Part shown: positions 43,929 through 51,473 of the stretch, piece by piece
How positions within the stretch are numbered: the stretch's first letter is position 1
Layout: each line of letters starts with the position of its first letter
NCBI GenBank assembly: GCA_964424565.1
Contig: CAYRIZ010000001.1
Location: forward strand, 33,694-97,693
From: Avisuccinivibrio sp964424565
GTDB taxonomy: Bacteria > Pseudomonadota > Gammaproteobacteria > Enterobacterales > Succinivibrionaceae
Direction: 5' to 3'
DNA: 64,000 nucleotides
The notes under the pieces: model-generated
Database searches by the model: none
The model's input: only the letters and a program-made list of their open reading frames with translations
What the model was told of the DNA's origin: nothing
Position numbers and translations under genes: made by a program

Positions 43929-44036
43929 GGCCTGCAGGCCCAAAAGCATATGCTTTCATTCTCTTATTATTGATATTATCGCACAGAGATAAACCTTTGA
44001 TTAGGGCCGCAGCCCGTGCGATAACATTGTTTTTTC
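43929..44036 (+). ncRNA. Structured intergenic region with terminator-like end: possible leader or small RNA
   Basis: Between rppH and mutH lie the palindromes GGCCTGCAGGCC (43929-43940) and AAAGCATATGCTTT (43943-43956), then arms TTATCGCAC (43976-43984) and GTGCGATAA (44016-44024). The loop of the last contains a small hairpin GGGC-CGCA-GCCC (44004-44015), and TTTTTT follows at 44030-44035. On the plus strand this looks like a small structured RNA ending in a terminator, about 170 bp before mutH; on the minus strand it would be the rppH leader. Confidence 0.35.
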
Positions 44037-44112
44037 ATTACTCTGTTCTGGTTACAGCTTAACAAAAAATCAAAGCCCCGGGGCAGCAGATCCGCTCTCC
44101 TCCGGCGGGCTG

Positions 44113-44160
44113 ATACTGCAGTCCAGGGCCGCAGAAAATGACGCCGCCTGCCTGCAGTAT
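44113..44160 (+). repeat. Inverted repeat upstream of mutH
   Basis: ATACTGCAG (44113-44121) and CTGCAGTAT (44152-44160) are perfect 9-bp arms with a 30-nt spacer, 47 bp before the mutH start. No T-run. Confidence 0.5.
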
Positions 44161-44207
44161 GCTGTAATAAGGGAAGTCCCCCAGATAAGACAGGAGCACC
44201 AGAGAAA

Positions 44208-44918
44208 ATGAGCCGCTATTTTGACCATATACCAGGTCCGCCCCCGCCGCAGTCCTTATCCGAGCTCAAGGCGCGGCTGGATCTCATCATGGGCTTTACC
44301 TTGGGCGAGCTGGCCGCCCCCCTGCATATTGCCGTACCGGCAGGCTCAGTGCACTCCAAAGGCTGGGCCGGGGAATTCGTCGAGCTGCTGCTCGGCGCCA
44401 GAGCCGGAAATCTGCCGCTGCCTGATTTTGTCAATCTGGGCATTGAGCTCAAGACCATGCCCATAAACCGTAATTTTGAGCCGCTGGAGAGCACTTTTTT
44501 GTGCCATGCCCCGCTGCATCAGGTGCGCGGGCAGAGCTTTGAGCAAAGCGCCCTGGCCGGCAAGACCGCCGCCATGCTGTTTGTCTTCATCCTAACCGGG
44601 CGCGGCATGCCTCCGGCCAGGCGCCGGCTGATCGACTACTATCTCTTTGTGCCCACGCCGGATGAGCGCGCGCAGATCAAAGCCGATTTTGATGAGCTGA
44701 TGGAACTGGCCGCCGCCGGCCGGACAGCGCAGATCACCGCCCATCTGGGCACCATTATTCAGCTGCGGCCCAAATGCGCCGACGGCTCACAGCTGGTGCC
44801 CTGCATAGATGAGGAAGGACAGCTTTCCGCCACCAGGCCGCGCGGCTTTTACCTGCGGCGGGAGTTCAACAGGATCATCTGCAGCCGGGCGGCGGCCGGC
44901 AGAAAACTGCCGCTGTAA
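44208..44918 (+). CDS. mutH: Methyl-directed mismatch-repair endonuclease MutH
   Basis: Nicks the unmethylated strand at hemimethylated GATC. 236 residues (229 in E. coli). The catalytic residues fall in KGWAGEFVELLLG (Glu59), LPDFVNLGIELKTMP (Asp73, Glu80, Lys82), and the C-terminal LRPKCADG and TRPRGFYLRREF match the DNA-recognition region. Its presence implies Dam methylation and MutL/MutS elsewhere. AGGAG is 11 nt before ATG 44208, a little far. Divergent from rppH as in E. coli. Confidence 0.95.
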   Translation: MSRYFDHIPGPPPPQSLSELKARLDLIMGFTLGELAAPLHIAVPAGSVHSKGWAGEFVELLLGARAGNLPLPDFVNLGIELKTMPINRNFEPLESTFLCHAPLHQVRGQSFEQSALAGKTAAMLFVFILTGRGMPPARRRLIDYYLFVPTPDERAQIKADFDELMELAAAGRTAQITAHLGTIIQLRPKCADGSQLVPCIDEEGQLSATRPRGFYLRREFNRIICSRAAAGRKLPL

Positions 44919-44999
44919 CTGCTCTTCCGGCGGGTAGTTTGGGGAGCAGTTTTGGGCCCAGCCTATAAAAATTTGTCTAAAAGTATAATTAGTCCCTAC

Positions 45000-45027
45000 A
45001 TGGTTCTTTTTGTGTATAATGAACCAT
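45000..45027 (+). promoter_or_regulatory. TATAAT box inside an inverted repeat
   Basis: A perfect TATAAT (45015-45020) sits between arms ATGGTTC (45000-45006) and GAACCAT (45021-45027). A second TATAAT lies at 44984-44989. No good -35 is seen for either, which would suit an activator- or repressor-controlled promoter for the gene at 45136. Confidence 0.5.
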
Positions 45028-45135
45028 AATGCGGGGACAACCCGTGCTAAATAGTTATTATTTAAGAAAAAAAACAGCAGCCCGGAAAGGCCGGCCCGGG
45101 TGACGGCAGCTGCTTGCAGGCACAGGAGAATAAGC

Positions 45136-45462
45136 ATGAGTGTTTCAAAACGATTTACCGACAAAAAACTGACCGTAACCTTTTATATCAAGAGGGAAGC
45201 AGCCCAGGGAGCTTCCCGGATCGAGCTGCTGTGCGAGCATAACGGCTGGATGCCGGTGGCCATGAAGCCGCAGAAGAACGGCACCTTCCGGGGCTCCATC
45301 ACCATCCCGCGCGACGGACAGTTGTCCTATCAGTACCGCTTCAAGCTCCTGATGTCCGATGGCAGTGAGAAATTCGACAATGACTGGGATGCCGACGGCT
45401 ACATAGCCAATCCCTTCGGCGGCGAAAACTCCTACTTCACCACTGAGCCCAAAAAGAAGTAA
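45136..45462 (+). CDS. Stand-alone isoamylase-N (CBM48)-like protein
   Basis: 108 residues without signal peptide, so cytoplasmic. It looks like the immunoglobulin-like early-set module found at the N-terminus of glycogen-branching and debranching enzymes: LTVTFYIKREAAQGASRIEL, CEHNGWMPVAMKPQKNGTF, then YQYRFKL and NDWDADGYIANPFGGENS. No catalytic domain follows. Such stand-alone modules may bind glycogen or regulate its enzymes; glgC and glgA are 8-10 kb away. AGGAG is 7 nt before ATG 45136. Own promoter and own terminator. Confidence 0.85.
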   Translation: MSVSKRFTDKKLTVTFYIKREAAQGASRIELLCEHNGWMPVAMKPQKNGTFRGSITIPRDGQLSYQYRFKLLMSDGSEKFDNDWDADGYIANPFGGENSYFTTEPKKK

Positions 45463-45521
45463 ATTCCCCGGCAGCCTTCCCCACCGGGTCTGGTCAGACT
45501 GCCGCCTGACCGGCCTGCAAA

Positions 45522-45548
45522 GCCGCAGCACCCTGCTGCGGCATTTTT
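45522..45548 (+). terminator. Terminator of the CBM48-like gene
   Basis: GCCGCAGCA (45522-45530) pairs perfectly with TGCTGCGGC (45534-45542) around CCC, followed by A and five T. Confidence 0.85.
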
Positions 45549-45559
45549 ATGTTCAGTTT

Positions 45560-47308
45560 TCAGTCAGCGCTTTTAACCGACTTGGGCCGGCGGGACAGTA
45601 CCGCCCCATCGCGTTTGCCCTTGGCAATCACCCGGGCTTTGGCCCTGGCCTGTTTCTGCGCGGCATGCGCGTAGCGGCGCTGCGTCTCCGCTTCCCGGCG
45701 CTGCTGGCGCATTTTGCTCTGCGTCAGTCTCTTCTGAGCCGGCTTTTCATCTGCATAAGGATTGCTGCCCTCGCGGAATTCCAAAATCACCGGCGTACCC
45801 ATGATCTGCAGGGACTTGCGGAAGCAGTTAATCAAATAGCGGCGGTAGGCATCGGGCATCTTGGAGACCTTATTGCCGTGGATCACTATGCGCGGCGGAT
45901 TGTAGCCGCCGGCATGGGCATACTTGAGCTTGATGCGCCGGCCGCCGGATACCGGAGGCTCATGCTCCTGCACGGCTGCCGCCAGAATGCGGTTGAGCAG
46001 AGAGGAGGAGTGACGGGTGGTGGCTGATTTATAGGCCTCATCTATGGAATCAAAGAGATTGCCCACACCTGTGCCGTGCAGGGCGGAAATAAAGTGCACC
46101 CGGGCAAAATCCACAAAGCCCAGGCGCTGATCCAGCTCGCGGCGGATCTCGTCCTTATACTCGGCAGTAAGTCCGTCCCACTTGTTGACCGCTATCACCA
46201 GCGATCTGCCGGAATCGAGAATAAAGCTCAGCAGCGAAAGATCCTGATCGGAAAGACCCTCGCGGGCATCTATGATCAGCACGGCCACATTGCAGTCCTC
46301 AATGGCCTTTAAGGTCTTGACCACCGAGAACTTCTCTATGGCCAGATTGATCTTGCGGCGGCGGCGCACACCGGCTGTGTCTATTACTATGTATTTACGG
46401 CCGTCGCGCTCCAGCGGAATATAAATGCTGTCGCGGGTGGTACCGGGCATGTCGGCCACCACCACGCGCTCCTCGCCCAGCAGGCGGTTGGTCAGCGTGG
46501 ACTTGCCTACATTGGGCTTGCCGATCAGGGCAAATTTTACCGGCAGATCGGCAAAGGGCACGTTTTCCTGCTCAGTCGCCTGCTGATCTGCCTGCTCTGC
46601 TCCGGCGGCATCGCGGCCGAGCTGCTGCTGCAGATCTGCTCTCTGCTTTTCCCTGAAGGCATGCCAGTCAAAACCGCCGCCGGTCTTGTCGGCCGGGACG
46701 TTATCCAGGAAGTCATAGCCCTCTTCCCACTGTGAACGGGGTTTGGCAAAGGGAGAGAGATTTTCCTCTTCCTCCTCAGGCTCCACATCGCTTTCCAGCG
46801 GGCCTTCCTCACGCAGCACGGGAGCGATCACATCCTCGATCAGCGCAGTGACGCCGCGGCCGTGGGCAGCGGCAATCTGATGTACCTCGCCCAAACCCAG
46901 GGCATAAAAATCGCTGCCGGCATAATCAGGATCGAGGCCGTCTATCTTATTGGCCACCAGGGCACAGGGTTTGCCGGAGCGGCGGATATGGGCCGCCACC
47001 TGCAGATCGCCAGGCAGCAGACCGGCCTTGGCATCCACCAGGAAAATTACCAAATCGCTTTCCGCTATGGCCTGCAGGGCCTGATCGGTCATGCGGGAAG
47101 TCAGATCCGACGGCTGTTCGGCGTCTTCGGCAATACCTCCGGTGTCAATGACTATATATTCACGACCGTCAAACATGGCACGGCCGTATTTGCGGTCACG
47201 GGTCAGGCCCGGGAAATCCGCCACCAGGGCATCACGGGTCTTGGTCAGACGGTTAAATAAGGTGGATTTGCCTACATTGGGGCAGCCCACCAGGGCAACT
47301 ACTTTCAT
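45560..47308 (-). CDS. der: Ribosome-assembly GTPase Der (EngA) with a long linker
   Basis: Double-GTPase needed for 50S ribosome assembly. G1 motifs GCPNVGKS (8-15) and GKPNVGKS (263-270), then the KH-like C-terminal domain and a basic tail. It has 582 residues against 490 in E. coli. Most of the surplus is a charged, mainly acidic linker between the two GTPase domains (about 166-256) with ESDVEPEEEEENLSPF and a Gln/Ala-rich part. ATG 47308 fits the family start and has AGGT 7 nt upstream. It ends the rlmN-to-der cluster, but two plus-strand genes separate it from bamB. Confidence 0.95.
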   Translation of the reverse strand: MKVVALVGCPNVGKSTLFNRLTKTRDALVADFPGLTRDRKYGRAMFDGREYIVIDTGGIAEDAEQPSDLTSRMTDQALQAIAESDLVIFLVDAKAGLLPGDLQVAAHIRRSGKPCALVANKIDGLDPDYAGSDFYALGLGEVHQIAAAHGRGVTALIEDVIAPVLREEGPLESDVEPEEEEENLSPFAKPRSQWEEGYDFLDNVPADKTGGGFDWHAFREKQRADLQQQLGRDAAGAEQADQQATEQENVPFADLPVKFALIGKPNVGKSTLTNRLLGEERVVVADMPGTTRDSIYIPLERDGRKYIVIDTAGVRRRRKINLAIEKFSVVKTLKAIEDCNVAVLIIDAREGLSDQDLSLLSFILDSGRSLVIAVNKWDGLTAEYKDEIRRELDQRLGFVDFARVHFISALHGTGVGNLFDSIDEAYKSATTRHSSSLLNRILAAAVQEHEPPVSGGRRIKLKYAHAGGYNPPRIVIHGNKVSKMPDAYRRYLINCFRKSLQIMGTPVILEFREGSNPYADEKPAQKRLTQSKMRQQRREAETQRRYAHAAQKQARAKARVIAKGKRDGAVLSRRPKSVKSAD

Positions 47309-47510
47309 AAAAATACCTGCGTACCTACCAGAGCGCATCCGGCCTCTCCGGTACGCTCTTCCACCAAAATGAACAATGCAAAAAGATTACAGGGCTTTTT
47401 CCCGGCCTCTGCTGTCCCGCGGGGCCTAAACCACACCCCGGGCGCTGCCGGAACAAAGAAGAAATTAAGGACAAACCGGCGCCGCTTGCACCGGCTGCCT
47501 GGTAGAAACC

Positions 47511-47540
47511 CCGGAATTATAGCAGTTTCCGGCTTTTTTT
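47511..47540 (+). terminator. Stand-alone intrinsic terminator in the leader of the LRAT gene
   Basis: CCGGAA (47511-47516) pairs with TTCCGG (47527-47532), followed by C and seven T. The 341-bp region 47309-47649 has der leaving on the minus strand and no plus-strand gene before this point. The hairpin therefore ends either a small RNA or a leader (attenuator) of the gene at 47650. Upstream, AGAGCG/CGCTCT (47330-47359) forms another stem. Confidence 0.55.
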
Positions 47541-47649
47541 CGGCATTTTCCGGTCTTATTGCCGGATCATGCCGCCGAAGACAGGCGCTCATAGTAAACT
47601 TACAGCAATTTTCCTCAGATAACCCCGCCTCAATCATGGGAGTACCACC

Positions 47650-48516
47650 GTGGCCAATATCAGTGATCTGCTGCAGGATTTTACCGAAAACCTTATACCC
47701 CTCACCGCCAGCCGCAAAGATGCGGATGTGCTGATGCCCGGCTGCCATCTGGCAGTGGACCGTACCCTGTACAGTCATCACGGGATCTATGCCGGCAACG
47801 GCAGGGTGATTGCCCATCTCAAGGATAGGGGCGTCATAGAATACAGCATGCGGGAATTTGCCGAAGGCGGCGAGATCTATGTCATAGAGCACGGCCGGGA
47901 TCAGATCTATTCCTATCCGCAGGCCCTGCAGCGCGCCCGCGAGCAGATAGGCCAGGACGGCTATCTGCTGCTGAGCCGCAACTGCGAGCATTTTGCCACC
48001 TGGTGTCTGACCGGCAAAGCCCGCAGCTCACAGGTGGAAAAGCTGGCGGCAGCCGGCTTTACCCTGACGGCCATAGCAGCCATTCTCAGAGCCCGCAGCG
48101 GCAAATCTCCCCTGCCGGTAGTGGTGGCCGCCCTGGCGGCAGCTGTACTGCTCTCCCAGGAAAAAGTGCAGGATCTGCTGGGTGAAGCCGGACAGAAAAC
48201 CATAGATATGTTCAATGAAGCGGCTGCCGGAGCCAAATCATCCCTGCAGTCGGCAGCAGACGGCATCAGGGACGGTTTTGATGATTTGAGCGCCCGCCTG
48301 CCTGATATAGATGAGGTGATGGCAGAACTCCGGTCCCGCCTGGCTGAGGTCACCGACAATTTGCCCGAGACTGCGGCCGCAGCCGCCTGGCTGCGGGAGC
48401 GTCTGGACGGCCTGGCTGACTATATGCCCGATCCTGCTGCCGTCAAAGAGCAGGTCTCAAGCGGCATGGAAGAGGTATACACTCAGCTCCGCTCTTTTTG
48501 GGAAAAGCTGAAATAG
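47650..48516 (+). CDS. LRAT/NlpC-P60-superfamily membrane protein
   Basis: 288 residues. The N-terminal ~120 residues follow the lecithin-retinol-acyltransferase fold: LYSHHGIYAGNGRVIAHL provides His43 and His56, and NCEHFATWC provides the catalytic Cys112. Two hydrophobic stretches follow (about 133-148 and 155-169), then an amphipathic helical tail. LRAT-type proteins are thiol acyltransferases or hydrolases acting on lipids; the bacterial substrate is unknown. GTG 47650 has GGGAG 8 nt upstream. It is inserted, in opposite orientation, between der and bamB. Confidence 0.8.
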   Translation: MANISDLLQDFTENLIPLTASRKDADVLMPGCHLAVDRTLYSHHGIYAGNGRVIAHLKDRGVIEYSMREFAEGGEIYVIEHGRDQIYSYPQALQRAREQIGQDGYLLLSRNCEHFATWCLTGKARSSQVEKLAAAGFTLTAIAAILRARSGKSPLPVVVAALAAAVLLSQEKVQDLLGEAGQKTIDMFNEAAAGAKSSLQSAADGIRDGFDDLSARLPDIDEVMAELRSRLAEVTDNLPETAAAAAWLRERLDGLADYMPDPAAVKEQVSSGMEEVYTQLRSFWEKLK

Positions 48517-48562
48517 CCCCTGTTCTGAGCCTGTTTAACCCAAGCATAAGGGGGGATATGAG

Positions 48563-49597
48563 ATGCACCAAAGCGGCGGCAAAATTCTGCACACGGTCTG
48601 TCCGGTGTGCCGGCAAAACATATACAGGTTAACTCCGGCAGTTTTTGCGCAGAGCTGTTTTAAATGCGGCCACAAGTGGCAGGCTGACTATACTGAAGTG
48701 GCAGGCGTTCCGCCACAGTTTATCCTGCCTGGTGAGGAGGAAACACCTGCTGCCGTCAGACAGCGGATCTTCAAAGAGGCAACCGGTGCCGGCTCTTTTT
48801 TCAAAAGATTAAGGCTGCTCAACCTGCAGAGACTGAAAGCTCTTACCCAGGCCCGCATCAACCTCATCTATGTACCCATGTATGCGGTAAAAGGCGTATA
48901 TGCTGCTACCTGGAATGAGCATCGCGACAAACGGGTCAAAAAGCGCAAATACAACCAAACTACCGGCCGCTACGAACAGGTCACGGCCAAAAAGGACTAC
49001 ATAGTCCATCAAAGCGACACAGGGAACTTTGAGGTGCTGATCAGTGCCCACAATTTGGCGGATCTGCCCGCGGTTATGCAGTCTTGCGCTGACATTTTGG
49101 TAACCTCAGTGACTGATGCCCAGGCTTTTGCAGATTGTCCCCCCGATGAGAACAGGGCACTTACCGTCAGCGCCGATCTTAGTGCGGCCAAGGCTTACCA
49201 AACCTATGGCAACAAAGGGGTGAAAAAACATCTGGCCCAAAGCATCAAAGGCACCCGCCTGTCAGTTAAAACAGAGGCGGACACCACCCATTCCCCCTGC
49301 GTGCTGGTTCCGTTTTACTACGGACACGCGGACTGGGAACAAGGACTGGAGTGTGCAGGCTGTAATGCTGCCGGCAGATTTAATCTGGAAAGCAGCCGCC
49401 CACTGGTGTCCGGCATCCTGCCTATAGCCACAGCCCTTATAGCCGGCGGACTTTGTGGCTTTTTAACGCAAATGTCTCAGGGCGGTATTATGGCCGCCGG
49501 CGGTATGGCCGGTCTGCTGACCTATGCCCTGCTGCTCATCAGACAAAACAAGGTGGTAGGAGAGCTTGCGGAGAGCCTGCACAGACCTGCTCAATAA
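48563..49597 (+). CDS. Zinc-ribbon membrane protein of unknown function
   Basis: 344 residues. N-terminal zinc ribbon (CPVC at 13-16, CFKCGHKW at 32-39), a middle region with a basic segment (DKRVKKRKYNQTTGRYEQ) and another Cys pair (ECAGCN), then two transmembrane helices near the C-terminus (SGILPIATALIAGGLCGFL and AAGGMAGLLTYALLLI). It does not match a family I can name. It lies 46 bp after the LRAT gene on the same strand, so both probably form a unit. ATG 48563 has a G-run upstream. Confidence 0.75.
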   Translation: MHQSGGKILHTVCPVCRQNIYRLTPAVFAQSCFKCGHKWQADYTEVAGVPPQFILPGEEETPAAVRQRIFKEATGAGSFFKRLRLLNLQRLKALTQARINLIYVPMYAVKGVYAATWNEHRDKRVKKRKYNQTTGRYEQVTAKKDYIVHQSDTGNFEVLISAHNLADLPAVMQSCADILVTSVTDAQAFADCPPDENRALTVSADLSAAKAYQTYGNKGVKKHLAQSIKGTRLSVKTEADTTHSPCVLVPFYYGHADWEQGLECAGCNAAGRFNLESSRPLVSGILPIATALIAGGLCGFLTQMSQGGIMAAGGMAGLLTYALLLIRQNKVVGELAESLHRPAQ

Positions 49598-49667
49598 AAG
49601 GACTAAAAGGACTCAGCTCCCTCTGCCCTGCCCATCATCTGCCCCTGTCCCGTCTGCGGCCGGAATT

Positions 49668-49694
49668 AAAAAGGGGCAACACTCAGGCTGCCCC
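49668..49694 (-). terminator. bamB terminator, minus strand
   Basis: GGGGCA (49673-49678) and TGCCCC (49689-49694) pair around a 10-base loop; on the minus strand the stem is followed by five T (49668-49672). Confidence 0.65.
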
Positions 49695-49740
49695 CCTCAT
49701 CATATGCTTTATAGGCTTTTGTTGTGCTGCTAACTAAGTC

Positions 49741-51366
49741 TTAAATACCAAAGCCCGCGGCCTTTTCCTGGTAATCCTCAGGCTTAGGCAGTTCAGCGGC
49801 CGGCGGCGGAGTTACTGCTTCTCCCTGCGGGGCTGCGGCTTCCTGAGGCTCTCCCTCACCGCTGTCGGACTTGACGCCGCTCATGATGCCGAAACCGGCC
49901 AGGCGCTCGCGTTCAGCCTGCTGAATGGCTTCCATACGGGCCTCGTATTCGGCACGGCGCTGCTCATAGGCGCGGCGCTCGGCTTCAGCTGCCCGCTGTC
50001 TGGCCTCCACTTCCGCGGCCATGCGGAGAATGGCCTGACGTCTGGCCATCAGCTCTTCATAGGAAATGTCATCAGGAGCATAGATACCGGTGGATCCCAC
50101 TCCCGGCAGGGCAAAGGAAGCCTGCAGGCCGGCATAGTCCTTGAGCTGATGTAAGGCAAATTCCTTGACCCGGGCAGATCCTGAAGGATCGTAATTGAGG
50201 CAGTAGAGATCGCCGTCGCGGCTCTGCAGATAGAGATTGCCGTCTGCCTGCAGCGGGGCATGATAGAAGCCTGAGCTGTCGAGCTCGTCGAGGTACTCGA
50301 TGACGCCGGTGGCCAGATTGATAAAGTAGATATAACCCTCAAAGTCCCCCACCACTACATAGTCGCCGTAAATTACCGGCTCGGTTAAATTGCGGTAGGT
50401 CAGGGAATTTAAGGTCCAGCGCTCGGAATTGTCGGCTCTGTTGACGCAGACTATGCTGTCATTTTCTTCCACAATCACTATGGAATCGGCATCGACGGCG
50501 GGAGCGGCGGCACTGTTGTAGGCCAGGCGGTTTTCAAAGCTCTGGCTGCTGAAGGAGTAGGAGGCAAAACCACCGCGGAATGAAGTCACATACATGGTGT
50601 CGCCCAGCAGCAGAGGCGTGGAGGAAATATCACGCAGTCTCTGCAGCACATTGGAGCCGCTGCTCTGGGAAACCACGATCTGATTTACTATGGCACCGTT
50701 CTGCTGTGAGATCACGCTGACCCGGCCGGAGCTTTCTCCTATGATCACATAGTCATCACCTATCACCACCGGATCACCCTGGGCCCGCAGGCGCAGGGAA
50801 GGGTTGCCGGAGCCGGAGACCCATAATTTAGCTCCGTCAGCCAGATTGTAGGCCGAAAGTCTGCCCTGACTGTCAAAGACGAAGATCTTGTCTGCGCTCT
50901 GGGAGAAGGCGGGTTTGGAAATCACTTCCGCGCCTACGTAGGCCTTCCAGAGCAGAGAGCCGTCTATGGAGTTGAGCACATAAATATAGCCGTTTTCCGA
51001 GCCTACAGCAGTCCTGCCGGCATAGGCAGAAACACCGCCGGAGAGGCGGGCAGATCTGCGGCCGTCGTTTTCATCCTCATCATCCAAATCCACATGCCAA
51101 ATCTTTTTGCCGGTGGCGGACACGAGGGCATAAACATCACCGTCGCGGCCGGCGGCATAGATGGTGCCGGAAGCAAAGGCAGGGGAGAGAGAGGAGTAGA
51201 ACTCGCCGACGCCGCCGACGTCGTAGCTCCACTGCTCCTGTGGCGCAAATCTGTTGGTTACTACAGGCACTTCAGCCGGGGCATAGAGATCCTCTCCTGA
51301 AGAGCAGCCAAACAGCAGTGCTGCACTCAAAGGCAGGATTAGGATGAATTTATTCAGATGCAACAT
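49741..51366 (-). CDS. bamB: Outer-membrane assembly lipoprotein BamB with a C-terminal coiled-coil extension
   Basis: BAM-complex lipoprotein forming a PQQ-like beta-propeller. Lipobox LLFGC (Cys21) and repeated propeller blades such as VYALVSATGKKIWHVDL, GYIYVLNSIDGSLLWKA and GYIYFINLATGVIEYL. It has 541 residues against 392 in E. coli. The last ~106 residues are extra: an Arg/Glu/Ala-rich coiled coil (ELMARRQAILRMAAEVEARQ and on), then a Pro/Ala/Glu tail; AGFGI occurs twice, once at the very end. Member of the rlmN-to-der cluster but followed by inserted genes. Confidence 0.93.
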   Translation of the reverse strand: MLHLNKFILILPLSAALLFGCSSGEDLYAPAEVPVVTNRFAPQEQWSYDVGGVGEFYSSLSPAFASGTIYAAGRDGDVYALVSATGKKIWHVDLDDEDENDGRRSARLSGGVSAYAGRTAVGSENGYIYVLNSIDGSLLWKAYVGAEVISKPAFSQSADKIFVFDSQGRLSAYNLADGAKLWVSGSGNPSLRLRAQGDPVVIGDDYVIIGESSGRVSVISQQNGAIVNQIVVSQSSGSNVLQRLRDISSTPLLLGDTMYVTSFRGGFASYSFSSQSFENRLAYNSAAAPAVDADSIVIVEENDSIVCVNRADNSERWTLNSLTYRNLTEPVIYGDYVVVGDFEGYIYFINLATGVIEYLDELDSSGFYHAPLQADGNLYLQSRDGDLYCLNYDPSGSARVKEFALHQLKDYAGLQASFALPGVGSTGIYAPDDISYEELMARRQAILRMAAEVEARQRAAEAERRAYEQRRAEYEARMEAIQQAERERLAGFGIMSGVKSDSGEGEPQEAAAPQGEAVTPPPAAELPKPEDYQEKAAGFGI

Positions 51367-51473
51367 AATAAACCGTCAGGCGTTGATTTAAGCTAAGGCA
51401 GTGCCGGCAGGACGCCGGCTTTTTTACCCTATTATATTAGCTGTTGCAGATTTTGACTGCAAAAATTGCGCCG

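Noticed and set aside
47369..47734. 121-codon plus-strand frame upstream of the LRAT gene
   Set aside because: Crosses a terminator and overlaps the LRAT start in another frame; low-complexity product. The leader/terminator reading explains the region better.
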